Shown in pieces: positions 24,865 to 33,605 of a stretch of 64,000 bases of DNA. The notes beneath the pieces were generated by a model. That model did no database searches. It had not been told where the DNA came from and saw only the letters and a list, made by a program, of their open reading frames with translations. The DNA is from Maricaulis sp048268525 (GTDB lineage: Bacteria > Pseudomonadota > Alphaproteobacteria > Caulobacterales > Maricaulaceae): the NCBI RefSeq assembly GCF_048268525.1, contig NZ_JBLWVH010000012.1:25896-89895 (forward strand), in the 5' to 3' direction. Each line of letters opens with the position of its first letter. The first letter of the stretch is position 1. The translations under genes and the position numbers were made by a program.

Positions 24865-25767
24865 ATGTCCACCGATACCTCGACTGATATGCGGCGCGCT
24901 CTTGCGGCCGGGCTGTCCGGCTATCTGATCTGGGGCGTTGCCCCGCTTTTCTTCCAGACTCTCGATTTCGCCGGGGCGGTTGAGATCATCCTTCACCGCA
25001 TTGTCTGGGCGGTGCCCTTGCTGGCGGGCTCGCTCGCCTTGTCCGGGCGGTTGCGCGCCTCGCTTGGCGTTCTGGCCGACCGCCGAACCCTGCTGACCCT
25101 GCTGGCGACATCGGCCCTGATCTCGGTCAACTGGTGGGGGTTCATTTTCGCGGTCAATACCGGGCACGTCCTGCAGGCCTCACTGGGCTATTACATCAAT
25201 CCGCTCATGAGCGTTGCGGTCGGCGTCATCATCCTGCGCGAACCGCTTGGCCCCTGGCGCATAGCTGCCATAGCCTTGGCGGCATTAGGGGTCGCCAACC
25301 AGATCATCACGGTGGGCGAAGTCCCCTGGCTGTCGCTGATGCTGGCCACGACATTCACGGCCTATGGGTATCTGCGGAAAGTCGCGGCTGTCGACGGTCG
25401 GGCGGGATTGTTGTGGGAAACGCTTTTCCTGCTGCCCTTCGCGGTGATCGGACTCGTCTGGTTGCAGGTCAGCGGCGCGGGACACTTCACCGAAAACACT
25501 GCCCAAGCAGGGCTGCTCATGGCAGCGGGTCTGGTCACGGTCGTGCCCCTGCTGCTGTACACAATCGGTGTCCGGGGCCTGCACCTTTCGACAATGGGAC
25601 TGTTGCAGTTCACCGCGCCGACCATCCAGTTCACAATCGGCATCCTGACCGGTGAGACCTTTGAAACGGGCCACCTGATCACTTTCGCGTTCATTTGGGC
25701 CGGGGTCGCCTGTTTTACCTGGAGCCAGCTACGTCGCGAACGCAAGCTGGCGGCGCCGGTCGACTAA
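24865..25767 (+). CDS. rarD: RarD-type EamA transporter
   Basis: A 300-residue, ten-helix DMT transporter of the RarD branch (chloramphenicol-sensitive protein RarD). Family hallmarks are the N-terminal GYLIWGVAPLFF, HRIVWAVPLL, LISVNWWGFIFAVNTGHVLQASLGYYINPL, and PLLLYTIGVRGLHLSTMGLLQFTAPT. ATG at 24865 follows AGCAGGAG. The natural substrate is unknown. It follows asd by 98 bases and may share its transcript. Confidence 0.92.
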   Translation: MSTDTSTDMRRALAAGLSGYLIWGVAPLFFQTLDFAGAVEIILHRIVWAVPLLAGSLALSGRLRASLGVLADRRTLLTLLATSALISVNWWGFIFAVNTGHVLQASLGYYINPLMSVAVGVIILREPLGPWRIAAIALAALGVANQIITVGEVPWLSLMLATTFTAYGYLRKVAAVDGRAGLLWETLFLLPFAVIGLVWLQVSGAGHFTENTAQAGLLMAAGLVTVVPLLLYTIGVRGLHLSTMGLLQFTAPTIQFTIGILTGETFETGHLITFAFIWAGVACFTWSQLRRERKLAAPVD

Positions 25768-25876
25768 CCTGGCCTTGCCGATGACCACCCTTGACCGAAT
25801 TGGTTGACTGGCCTTTGCTGGGAACCGACAAGCGATTGATCTCCAATGGTTTCCAGACCGGTGCCGAGGGTTTTCC

Positions 25877-26836
25877 ATGACTGATTTTCCAGCGCCCTGT
25901 CGAATTGCGACGAATGGCATCGAGCTGTCCGTTCACCTCGCCGGCCCCGAGGGCGGGCGACCGCTGCTGCTGGTCCATGGCTGGCCTGAACTGGCCTACT
26001 CGTGGAAGAACCAGATCAATGTCCTGGCGGAGGCCGGATACCGGGTGATCGCGCCCGATCTGCGCGGCTTTGGCGGTTCGGACTGCCCGGAAGGCCCCGA
26101 CGCCTACAATATCGACACACTGATTGCCGACCTGACAGGCCTGCTGGATGCACTGGGCCACGAGAAAGCGGTCTGGATCGGTCACGACTGGGGCGGCATC
26201 ATCACCTGGCACGCGGCAATGCTGGCCGCGGATCGCTTTGACGGCGTTATCGGCGTCAACACTCCGCACCTGCCCCGCGGAGCCCAACCTCCAACCGAAG
26301 CCTTTCATGATATCGGCGGTGACAACCACTACATCCTGCAATTCCAGGAACCGGGCCGGGCGGAAAAGTGCTTTGATGGCAAGGAGGACGCTTTCTTTGC
26401 ATTCATCTTCGGAGCGCCACCAAAAGTCGGAAAGCTGGAAGATTACTATCCCGAAATCACGCACATTCCAGCGCAGTTCGAAGCCTTTCAGGGCCGGGCG
26501 GAGAAGCGGATTGTCGTCGGGCCGGATGACCGGGCCGTCTACGCTGATGCCTACCGCAAGACCGGCTTTGGCCCTGGCATAAATCTCTATCGGAATTTCG
26601 ACGCCAACTGGCGACGCATGGGTGGCGTCGATCATCGCATCGCGCTGCCATGCCTGATGATATCGGCTGAGCTGGACTTCATGCTTCCGCCCAAGCTGGC
26701 GGGCTGGATGCCAGCCCTGTGCAAGGATGTCGAGTTTGCCGTCCTCGACGCGTGCGGCCACTGGACCATGTGGGAACAGCCCGAGGCCTTGAACGGCTAC
26801 ATGCTGGATTGGCTGGAAAGGCGCTTTCCGGCCTGA
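25877..26836 (+). CDS. Alpha/beta hydrolase, epoxide-hydrolase-like
   Basis: A 319-residue cytosolic hydrolase. The oxyanion motif HGWPE (34-38), nucleophile Asp104 in GHDWGG, and His in LDACGHWTMWEQPE make an Asp-Asp-His epoxide hydrolase arrangement likely; haloalkane dehalogenases and fluoroacetate dehalogenases share the Asp nucleophile, so the substrate is uncertain. A cap domain spans about 140-245. GAGGG precedes ATG 25877. Neighbours give no pathway context. Confidence 0.85.
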   Translation: MTDFPAPCRIATNGIELSVHLAGPEGGRPLLLVHGWPELAYSWKNQINVLAEAGYRVIAPDLRGFGGSDCPEGPDAYNIDTLIADLTGLLDALGHEKAVWIGHDWGGIITWHAAMLAADRFDGVIGVNTPHLPRGAQPPTEAFHDIGGDNHYILQFQEPGRAEKCFDGKEDAFFAFIFGAPPKVGKLEDYYPEITHIPAQFEAFQGRAEKRIVVGPDDRAVYADAYRKTGFGPGINLYRNFDANWRRMGGVDHRIALPCLMISAELDFMLPPKLAGWMPALCKDVEFAVLDACGHWTMWEQPEALNGYMLDWLERRFPA

Positions 26837-26914
26837 CACTCGCCAGACACGATTTCGCTGGTGCGCTGTCGGCTGCCTCGGCTAGGATTCGGCGGGGCGT
26901 CTGAGGGGGGCGGA

Positions 26915-27316
26915 ATGGGCAATTCGGGCTGGGTGATCCACAGTTCGCTGAAAATGGCTGAACTCGATTTCGGCTCCGATACCACCATGCTGAACCTGCG
27001 ACACGCCATTGCGGAGTTGCCAGGCATGCCGGGCTGGGGCCGCGATTTCGACATATTGCTGGTCATCAGCGACGAGGCCTCGCTGGACACCTTCACCATG
27101 GATTCCATGAAGACGCACCAGGCCTTCATGCGCGCCTGGAATGAGCGCTATCGACAAGGGCATTCGCCAAAAACCGCGCTGGTCTGCGCCAGTGACCTCA
27201 AACGCATCATTCCTGAATTATGGTCAGCCATGACACGTGAAAACTGGAAGACCCAGATCGGTGTATTCACAAACAGGACCGAGGCATTGGACTGGCTGGA
27301 CCGATCGGGCGAGTGA
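26915..27316 (+). CDS. SpoIIAA/STAS-like hypothetical protein
   Basis: A 133-residue soluble protein. The pattern of an opening beta-strand pair, PGWGRDFDILLVISDEASLDTFTMDS, then a closing VFTNRTEALDWLDR is that of the SpoIIAA-like/STAS-like family of short bacterial proteins. A paralogue with the same plan is encoded at 62231-62671. The start MGNSGW at 26915 follows GGGGGGCGGA; the frame is open upstream to 26861 without a signal. Function unknown, with no conserved phosphorylatable serine that I can identify. Confidence 0.65.
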   Translation: MGNSGWVIHSSLKMAELDFGSDTTMLNLRHAIAELPGMPGWGRDFDILLVISDEASLDTFTMDSMKTHQAFMRAWNERYRQGHSPKTALVCASDLKRIIPELWSAMTRENWKTQIGVFTNRTEALDWLDRSGE

Positions 27317-27338
27317 GGCAGCTGGTCGATCGGCGTCG

Positions 27339-28478
27339 TCAGAGACAGCCATAAACCGCATCGATGATCCGCACGGGTCGCGGATCACCCGCAAGGTGGT
27401 GATGCTGGCGGTTCATGACATAGGCGCCCGTGAGACCACGCACCGGATCAGCAAAGGCACACGACCCACCCCATCCGGAATGCCCGACCGTCTCGGGGGC
27501 CGGGCCATAGAAGCCCGGTTTGACATTGCGCATGATGCCGGCTCCCCAGGACAGGTCGAAAGGCAGGACCTTGTCCGGCCCGCTGACGCGCTCCTTGACC
27601 AGCGCAGCCAGAGTATCCTCCGAGAAAAAGCGCTTGCCTTCCAGTCGACCAGCGTCGGCATAGGGCGTCATCAAACGCGCCAGTGCAGGCGCTGTCGCGT
27701 GGGCATTGGCGGCGGGGAACTCGGCCTTGCGCCATTCCGTGGCGCCCCTTCGGCCCGGCGAGGACCAGGGCTTCAGGAAGGCCAGCTCACGCGGCAGGGT
27801 CCGCTCACCCAGATCCGGGACCTGACGCGGCATGGCGTGTTCCGCGGTCCGGCCATGCTCGCTCTCGGGCAAGCCGACGTGGAAATCGATCTTGCGGGGG
27901 CCGCAGACCTCCTCGCGCAGGATAGCGCCGATTGACCGGCCATCGGTGCGGCGAGCGAGGGCATCGGCGATGAATCCGAAAGTCACCGGATGGTAGCCTG
28001 ACCCGGTCCCCAGCGGCCACAAGGGCGCCTGCCGGGCCAGACGTTCCTCGATCAACCCGGCATCGAACCAGTCACCGGCATCCATTTCCTCGGCAATGCC
28101 TGACAGACCAGCCTGGTGCGACAAGGCCTCCGCCACCGTCACGGAAGATTTGCCGCCGGCGGCAAATTCCGGCCAGAAATCAGCGACCGGCGCGTCATAG
28201 GACAGGAGTCCGCGATCAACGAGACGCGCGAGTACCAAGGCTGCGATTGCTTTTCCGGTGGAATAGACGGGAACCAGCGTATCGGTCTGCCACTCGCGTG
28301 ATTTCTTGCGGTCTGCCCAACCGGCATGAATATCAACGACCGTCTCACCATCCAGGGTCAGCGCGAACCCCGCGCCGATCTCGTCATGATCGGTCCAATT
28401 GGCGAGAAAGGCTTCAGCAACCGGTTCGAAACCGGTTGCGACATGGCCGTGAAGGGCTGGCAGTGTGTCGGTGTTCAT
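27339..28478 (-). CDS. Serine hydrolase of the beta-lactamase/EstB family
   Basis: A 379-residue enzyme of the class C beta-lactamase superfamily without signal peptide, therefore more likely an esterase (EstB type) than an antibiotic-degrading enzyme. Catalytic Ser73 and Lys76 are in YSTGKA; the tyrosine of the YxN-like motif is Tyr162 (GSGYHPVTFG); the third motif is HSGWGGS near the C-terminus instead of KTG. Start ATG at 28478 inside a longer open frame reaching 28604. It is 32 bases downstream of pdxY on the same strand and may be co-transcribed. Confidence 0.88.
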   Translation of the reverse strand: MNTDTLPALHGHVATGFEPVAEAFLANWTDHDEIGAGFALTLDGETVVDIHAGWADRKKSREWQTDTLVPVYSTGKAIAALVLARLVDRGLLSYDAPVADFWPEFAAGGKSSVTVAEALSHQAGLSGIAEEMDAGDWFDAGLIEERLARQAPLWPLGTGSGYHPVTFGFIADALARRTDGRSIGAILREEVCGPRKIDFHVGLPESEHGRTAEHAMPRQVPDLGERTLPRELAFLKPWSSPGRRGATEWRKAEFPAANAHATAPALARLMTPYADAGRLEGKRFFSEDTLAALVKERVSGPDKVLPFDLSWGAGIMRNVKPGFYGPAPETVGHSGWGGSCAFADPVRGLTGAYVMNRQHHHLAGDPRPVRIIDAVYGCL

Positions 28479-28510
28479 GTCGCACTGGCTAACGCGTGCC
28501 GCGATAGCGA

Positions 28511-29386
28511 TCAAGCGAACTGGACGGCCTCGGCCTGCAAAGTCAGGAGCGGCGTCGAAAGAACCTCCAAGGCCGCCACCAGGGGCAGTTCCGGAGCGCG
28601 CCACTCATTGGCCCGCATCACGAGGCTTACCGTCGCCGCGACCGCGTGCTCCAGCGCCTGCCGGGCGCTGTCTCCCGCCATCAGCCGACCTGCGAAGGCC
28701 GCGGTTAGCACGTCGCCCGTGCCGTTGGGTGCTTTCGGGACTCTCTCGTGTGTAACCAGCCAGGCTTCAGAACTGTCGACATACAGGACACCAATCTGCC
28801 CGTGCCGGGGCAGGGACGAGACCAGGACCGGCCTGTCCATGGCGCGCGCCGCACGGACGATCGACGCCAGGTCAGTCAACGGTCGACCGGTGATATGGCC
28901 GAGTTCGAACAGGTTGGGTGTGACCAGATCGGCGCGACTGACCAGCTGGTCCTTGATCGCCGCGGCGATGGCCGGGGCTACATACAGGCCGCCCGGCGCG
29001 TCTCCCATGATCGGGTCGACTATGATGGTCGGCGTCGGGGCAAAGGCTTTGACGCCCTTGTTGGTTCGGCGCCCCTTGCGAACCACGTCAATCACAGCGG
29101 CGGTATCGAAGACCTGCCCGACATCGGCAAAATAGCCCGTCAGAACAATATCGGTGATGTCGAGAAGTCCCTGGTCGGCGATTCCTGACAGGACACCCTC
29201 GAACTGATCCTGCTCGACCGCGCTGCCGCCCGGGACACCCCAGCCGGGATGCCGGCCGAACAACACTGTCGGGACCAGCATGGTGTCAATTCCCGCCGCA
29301 TTGAGCACACGTTGGGACGCACCTCCCCCGACAGGAGAGGCCGCCACGTGACTGGAAAGGATCAGCGCCATCGGCATGGAATTCAT
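28511..29386 (-). CDS. pdxY: Pyridoxal kinase
   Basis: Ribokinase-fold kinase of the B6 salvage pathway, 291 residues. It opens ALILSSHVAASPVGG and contains the family element TVLFGRHPGW, the ATP/Mg site VVDPIMGD-like (IIVDPIMGD), VTPNLFEL and the anion-hole motif NGTGDVLTA with the catalytic Asp. Assigned to PdxY/PdxK; the two are not separable with confidence here. Start at 29386 (or 29377). Divergent from the CitE-like gene with only 45 bases between starts. Confidence 0.9.
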   Translation of the reverse strand: MNSMPMALILSSHVAASPVGGGASQRVLNAAGIDTMLVPTVLFGRHPGWGVPGGSAVEQDQFEGVLSGIADQGLLDITDIVLTGYFADVGQVFDTAAVIDVVRKGRRTNKGVKAFAPTPTIIVDPIMGDAPGGLYVAPAIAAAIKDQLVSRADLVTPNLFELGHITGRPLTDLASIVRAARAMDRPVLVSSLPRHGQIGVLYVDSSEAWLVTHERVPKAPNGTGDVLTAAFAGRLMAGDSARQALEHAVAATVSLVMRANEWRAPELPLVAALEVLSTPLLTLQAEAVQFA

Positions 29387-29431
29387 GCTATATCCAAAAC
29401 CTCCCCGAGCAGAAGCCCCGGAAACGACTTG

Positions 29432-30280
29432 ATGCGACGATTGATCCGTTCAGCGCTTTTTGTCCCCGCCTCCAAAGCCAGGGCCATCGAAAAGGCTGCC
29501 CATGTCGGCGCCGACCTCCTCATCCTCGATCTGGAAGACGCCGTTGGCCCTGATGAAAAAGCCGAAGCCCGCGAAGCCGTGGAGGCCGCGATGCGCAGCT
29601 GGGACGCGTCAGGATCGGTACGCGCCGTGCGGATCAATGCGCTGGACAGCGAGTGGGGTGCGGCGGACATGCGGGCCGCCGCGCGCGCCGACGCAATTGT
29701 CCTGCCGAAAGTCGAACAGGTCGGCGATCTGCACGCTGCCCGGTCGGCGCTCAGCTCGCACGGATCGTCGATTCCCATTTGGGCAATGATTGAGACTCCA
29801 CGTGCACTTTTGGCGCTGAATGCCATTTCCAGCGCAGTCGGAACCGGTCTTGCCGGCCTGATCGCGGGGACCAATGATCTTTGCAAGGAGTTGCGCTGCT
29901 CGTCGGAACATGACCGGCTCGCCCTGATTCCACACCTGGTCAACATGGTGGGTGCGGCGCGAGCTCGCGATCTGTATGTTCTGGACGGCGTTTATAATCA
30001 TTTCCGTGATCCGAAGGGGTTCAGGGCCGAAGCTGAACAGGGACGCGCCCTTGGATTTGATGGCAAGTCCCTGATCCATCCCGGCCAGGTCGATCTTGCG
30101 CATCTTTATTTCGGGCCAACCGCCCGTGATCTCGAACATGCGGCGAAGATTGTTGCCGCGTTCGCAAGCCCGGAAAATGCCGGCAAGGGCGTGATTTCCC
30201 TGGATGGGGACATGGTTGAGCGCCTGCATCTGGAGGCAGCCCGGGCGCTGCTGTCGACCGCCAGCGAAAACGATTCCTGA
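29432..30280 (+). CDS. CitE-like HpcH/HpaI-family lyase
   Basis: A 282-residue TIM-barrel enzyme of the CitE-like group, with RSALFVPASKARAIEKA, the Mg site LILDLEDAV, WAMIETPRALL and KSLIHPGQVD near the C-terminus. Members cleave or form acyl-CoA esters such as (S)-citramalyl-CoA, malyl-CoA or citryl-CoA. No CitD/CitF subunits are present, so a stand-alone citramalyl- or malyl-CoA lyase or thioesterase is the better guess. Start at 29432 has only a weak GGAAA site; the open frame extends upstream into the pdxY gene region. Confidence 0.85.
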   Translation: MRRLIRSALFVPASKARAIEKAAHVGADLLILDLEDAVGPDEKAEAREAVEAAMRSWDASGSVRAVRINALDSEWGAADMRAAARADAIVLPKVEQVGDLHAARSALSSHGSSIPIWAMIETPRALLALNAISSAVGTGLAGLIAGTNDLCKELRCSSEHDRLALIPHLVNMVGAARARDLYVLDGVYNHFRDPKGFRAEAEQGRALGFDGKSLIHPGQVDLAHLYFGPTARDLEHAAKIVAAFASPENAGKGVISLDGDMVERLHLEAARALLSTASENDS

Positions 30281-30365
30281 TGCGCGAAATGCAGGCAAAA
30301 AGCAGACCAAGACTTGATGTTGCAGCACAAGACCGGCTTTCATGGTCGCGCTTGAGGGACCTTAA

Positions 30366-30719
30366 ATGACCGATTCGACGATTATCTGGCACAATCCACG
30401 CTGTTCGAAATCCCGGCAAACGCTGGCATTGCTCGAAGCGCGCGGCGGCAATCTGGAAGTTCGTGACTATACGGAAGACATGCCGAGCGTCGCCGAGTTG
30501 AAATCGGTGATGAAGAAGCTCGGCTTCGTGTCCGCGCACGAGTGGTTGCGCAAGGCAGAACCCGATTACCGGGAACTTGGCCTGAAGGCGATCGAAGATG
30601 AAGAAGCGTTGTTCAAGGCGATGGCCAAATATCCGAAGCTGATTGAGCGCCCGGTCGTTATTCACGGCGATCGCGCGATGATCGGCCGGCCGCCGGAACA
30701 GGTACTCGAGCTGTTCTGA
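30366..30719 (+). CDS. arsC: ArsC-family arsenate reductase-like protein
   Basis: A 117-residue thioredoxin-superfamily protein. HNPRCSKSR holds the single active-site Cys13; later residues IERPVVIHGDRAMIGRPPEQVLEL match the glutaredoxin-dependent ArsC/YfgD group. Full ArsC enzymes reduce arsenate, while YfgD-like homologues have unclear substrates; there is no ars operon here, so the arsenate role is uncertain. GAGGGA precedes ATG 30366. Confidence 0.88.
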   Translation: MTDSTIIWHNPRCSKSRQTLALLEARGGNLEVRDYTEDMPSVAELKSVMKKLGFVSAHEWLRKAEPDYRELGLKAIEDEEALFKAMAKYPKLIERPVVIHGDRAMIGRPPEQVLELF

Positions 30720-30728
30720 GGATTGCCG

Positions 30729-31259
30729 TCAGTCGGCTGCGACCCCCAGCCTTCCCCGATAGTGAATGATGAGGCCGACCAGCGGCAGGCTGAGCGCGAC
30801 GTCGAATAGGTGTGTCTCAGCCTCTGCCCGTTCGGTTGCAGATATCTTTGGCGAGACGGGCCCGGGCAATTCGACACCCCACAGCGCCACGCCAGCCTGA
30901 TCAAAATGCAGCACGCCAGCGTCGACACGCAGGGTAAATCTCAGTTTGAATGGCCCGAAGCGCTCGGTCAGACAGACCCCGGACCGGCCCTGGACGGTCG
31001 CGAAATGACGCCCGTCATACCAGCGCTCGAGCAACTCGCCTGATCCGGCAGTGCTGACCTTGACCAGGGCTGACTGCCGCTGTCCGGCACGGGGCAGTCC
31101 GAGTATTCGGGCAATCAGCCTGGCCAACGGGTTGGCGCCTCGCACAACGTCGACCCGACCTTCAAGGAGCACAATCGGGTCCGGTGAGTGAAGGTGGCGG
31201 GTAACCGGGGAAAGCGTTTCCCAGTCAGGACCCAGAAGAGCCTTGTACAAATGCGTCAT
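30729..31259 (-). CDS. DUF4166 domain protein
   Basis: A 176-residue protein of the DUF4166 family, recognised by the C-terminal LFDVALSLPLVGLIIHYRGRL and the central GAGELLERWYDGRHFATVQ-like segment. DUF4166 is found alone or fused to saccharopine-dehydrogenase-like proteins; its biochemical role is not known. It lies nine bases downstream of a GbsR-type regulator on the same strand, so the pair is probably an operon. No signal peptide or clear membrane helix. Confidence 0.85.
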   Translation of the reverse strand: MTHLYKALLGPDWETLSPVTRHLHSPDPIVLLEGRVDVVRGANPLARLIARILGLPRAGQRQSALVKVSTAGSGELLERWYDGRHFATVQGRSGVCLTERFGPFKLRFTLRVDAGVLHFDQAGVALWGVELPGPVSPKISATERAEAETHLFDVALSLPLVGLIIHYRGRLGVAAD

Positions 31260-31268
31260 GGCGGGAGA

Positions 31269-31793
31269 TCAGCTACCGACGAAGCGGGAGATCTTCGTCC
31301 CCAGCCCCATTAGTTTCACAAGTGTCCCTTGGGGCAGTTTCTTTATCTGGGCGTACCAGCCGTCCAGGTTCGAAACGAACCCTTCCATCCGCCTTAGCCT
31401 GTCGCGCGCCAGGTGAGGCGTATCGGGATCAGCATCGGCGGCATCGGCACATTCCCTCAGGATTTCGATCATGGGGTCGATTTCCCTCTGTTTCCGGGCC
31501 TCGGCGATCGCCATCAACATGTCCCAGGGCTCGTGGGTCGCGCTGAAATGGTCCCGACGATCGCCCAGCACGTGCTCGCGCCGCACCAGACCGAGCGTCT
31601 GTAGCTCTTTCAAGGAGTTCGACACATTGGACCGGGCAATCTGCAGGACTTCGGTGATGTCTTCAGCATGCAGGGGGTTTTCGGCGAGGTAGAGGAGGGC
31701 ATGTATCTGCGCGATGGAGCGGTTGACGCCCCAGCGCGCGCCCATCTCACCCCAGTGGAGAATGAAACGCTGCATCGGTGCAGAGAGCTTCAT
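31269..31793 (-). CDS. GbsR/MarR-type transcriptional regulator
   Basis: A 174-residue winged-helix regulator. The N-terminus FILHWGEMGARWGVNRSIAQIHALLYL and the recognition region LQIARSNVSNSLKELQ followed by VRREHVLGDRRDHF are typical of GbsR, the glycine-betaine pathway repressor, and its relatives. No choline or betaine genes are near; the only partner is DUF4166, which may be its target or co-regulated gene. Confidence 0.88.
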   Translation of the reverse strand: MKLSAPMQRFILHWGEMGARWGVNRSIAQIHALLYLAENPLHAEDITEVLQIARSNVSNSLKELQTLGLVRREHVLGDRRDHFSATHEPWDMLMAIAEARKQREIDPMIEILRECADAADADPDTPHLARDRLRRMEGFVSNLDGWYAQIKKLPQGTLVKLMGLGTKISRFVGS

Positions 31794-31877
31794 GGCGGCT
31801 TCTTCTCTTTCTGTTCAGACAGAAACTACCATGGTCAATAGCACCTGTCGCGGGACGGCATGACGCAGCAGGCCGTG

Positions 31878-32783
31878 TCAGTCGGTCGGATTGTCGAGGA
31901 CGTCCCGGATGGCATCGCCCAGCAAGACGGCTTCTTCGGCCCGGGCCGAGCCCTTGCGCCAGGCGACTCCGATCTCACGACCGGCGACCGGCGGGTCGAA
32001 TGCCCTCACTTCCAGTCCCATACGGTCAACAAGGCCCGCATCCACAGCCATCCTCGGCAGGAGCGTCGCGCCCAGGCCCGACTTGACCATGTGAACCAGC
32101 GTGTGAAGGCTTGTCGCCGCGAAGTCAGAGCGCGCCGAGCCAGTCGAGCAGGCAGCGAGGGCGTGGTCACGAAGGCAATGCCCGTCTTCCAGCAGCAATA
32201 ACGGCTCGTCGGTCAGATCCTTTGGAGACAGTGTCGCCTTGCCGGCAAGCGGATGACCTGGCGGCCCGGCAAACAGGAACTCGTCCGACCAGACCGCATG
32301 CGTTTCAATCAGAGCGGCATCGTAGGGAAGCGCAATCAGGGCCGCATCGATCCGACGGTCGCGCAAGGCGTCGAGCAGTCGGTCGGTCAGATCTTCACGC
32401 AGGAATAGTTCGAGGTCGGGATATCGCACACGAAGGGCCGGCAGGACCTGCGGCAACAAGAATGGCGCGATCGTCGGTATGACACCCAACTTGAAGGGTC
32501 CGGACAATGGTTCGCCGGCGGCTTGAGCGGCAACCACCAGATCTTCTGCCTCAGTCATGACGCGTTGGGCCCGCTCGAGCACCGCATCGCCGGCTGGTGT
32601 CAGCACGGCGCCTCGAGCACCGCGCTCGACGAGGACCGTTCCAAGGATGGATTCCAGCTCCTTGATCGCTGCGCTCAGGGTCGGCTGCGTCACAAAGACA
32701 GCTTCGGCCGCCCTGGAGAAACTGCCATGCTCTGCAAGGGCGATAATGAATTGTAGTTGGCGGAGTGTGGGGAGCTGCGTCAT
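31878..32783 (-). CDS. oxyR: Peroxide-sensing LysR regulator OxyR
   Basis: A 301-residue LysR-type activator. The N-terminal HTH is SFSRAAEAVFVTQPTLSAAIKELE; the effector domain contains LEDGHCLRDHALAAC with Cys203 and Cys212, nine residues apart as in E. coli OxyR Cys199/Cys208, which form the peroxide-sensing disulfide. It is transcribed divergently from ahpC with 122 bases between, the usual layout for OxyR and a target gene. Confidence 0.95.
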   Translation of the reverse strand: MTQLPTLRQLQFIIALAEHGSFSRAAEAVFVTQPTLSAAIKELESILGTVLVERGARGAVLTPAGDAVLERAQRVMTEAEDLVVAAQAAGEPLSGPFKLGVIPTIAPFLLPQVLPALRVRYPDLELFLREDLTDRLLDALRDRRIDAALIALPYDAALIETHAVWSDEFLFAGPPGHPLAGKATLSPKDLTDEPLLLLEDGHCLRDHALAACSTGSARSDFAATSLHTLVHMVKSGLGATLLPRMAVDAGLVDRMGLEVRAFDPPVAGREIGVAWRKGSARAEEAVLLGDAIRDVLDNPTD

Positions 32784-32804
32784 TGCTATTGATATTACCT
32801 ATGA
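32784..32804. promoter_or_regulatory. Candidate OxyR/LysR operator
   Basis: On the minus strand the bases ATAGGTAATATCAAT (about 32788-32802) form a partial dyad with the LysR T-N11-A spacing, directly upstream of oxyR and facing ahpC. Similar ATAG...CTAT half-sites form OxyR boxes in enterobacteria. Assigned by position and symmetry only. Confidence 0.4.
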
Positions 32805-32905
32805 CTTCCCCAAAAACAATCCATTGGATTTATCCAAAGTCAGGCGTCACATCGGCGCCATCAATCAAGGCCGGCGCTTAAGCCGGTCAGTTCAACTGGA
32901 GAGAC

Positions 32906-33454
32906 ATGATGCTGGGTATCGGCGAAAAACTTCCTGATTTCGAAATTGTCGGCGTGAAGCCGGGCTTCAATGCGCACGAGGAAAACGGCAATTCGGCGTT
33001 TGAGCCGATCAACCAGGAAAGCTTCGAGGGCAAGTGGAAGGTCATCTTCTTCTATCCGAAGGACTTCACCTTTGTCTGCCCGACCGAGATTGTCGCTTTT
33101 GCCAATCTGGCTGAAGAGTTCGCAGATCGTGATGCCGTGGTCATGGGCGGTTCGTCGGACAATGAGTTCTGCAAGCTGGCCTGGCGCCGTGAGCACCCGG
33201 ATCTCGACAAGCTCGGCATGTGGCAGTTTGCTGACACCACCGGTTCGCTGATCGACAGCCTTGGCATCCGCTCTGAAGAGGGCGTCGCCTATCGCGCCAC
33301 CTTCATTGTCGATCCGCACAATGTGATCCAGCACGTCTACGTGACCAACCTCAATGTCGGCCGCAATCCGGAAGACACGTTGCGCGTCCTCGACGCCCTT
33401 CAGACGGACGAGCTTTGCCCGTGCAACCGTCCGGTTGGCGGCGACACGCTGTAA
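32906..33454 (+). CDS. ahpC: Peroxiredoxin AhpC
   Basis: A 182-residue 2-Cys peroxiredoxin reducing hydrogen and organic peroxides. Peroxidatic Cys58 is in FTFVCPTEI; two C-terminal cysteines, Cys171 and Cys173 (ELCPCNRPVGGDTL), match the three-cysteine arrangement of mycobacterial AhpC, which is reduced by AhpD. GGAGAG lies before two consecutive ATGs, at 32906 and 32909; the second has better spacing. It is followed by ahpD across a highly structured spacer. Confidence 0.96.
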   Translation: MMLGIGEKLPDFEIVGVKPGFNAHEENGNSAFEPINQESFEGKWKVIFFYPKDFTFVCPTEIVAFANLAEEFADRDAVVMGGSSDNEFCKLAWRREHPDLDKLGMWQFADTTGSLIDSLGIRSEEGVAYRATFIVDPHNVIQHVYVTNLNVGRNPEDTLRVLDALQTDELCPCNRPVGGDTL

Positions 33455-33465
33455 CGACGAAACAC

Positions 33466-33498
33466 GCTGATGGCCCCTCCCTCCGGCGGGCCATCAGC
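33466..33498 (+). terminator. Hairpin 1 after ahpC (terminator or attenuator)
   Basis: GCTGATGGCCC paired perfectly with GGGCCATCAGC, 11-base stem with an 11-base loop, followed by ATTT. It can end most ahpC transcripts before ahpD, setting a higher ahpC dose. Confidence 0.7.
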
Positions 33499-33500
33499 AT

Positions 33501-33548
33501 TTCCCCGGAGCTGCCGCTCAGGTGTGCCTGGCACACAGCTCCGGGGAA
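33501..33548 (+). repeat. Compound inverted repeat 2 in ahpC-ahpD spacer
   Basis: Outer arms TTCCCCGGAGCT and AGCTCCGGGGAA are a perfect 12-base dyad; inside, GTGTGC pairs with GCACAC around CTG. Together they form a long, bulged hairpin just upstream of ahpD. Confidence 0.7.
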
Positions 33549-33605
33549 CCCCATTCAATATTTGCGAATGCGTGTCAAACGCATAACTGATCACAGGAGT
33601 ATGTG

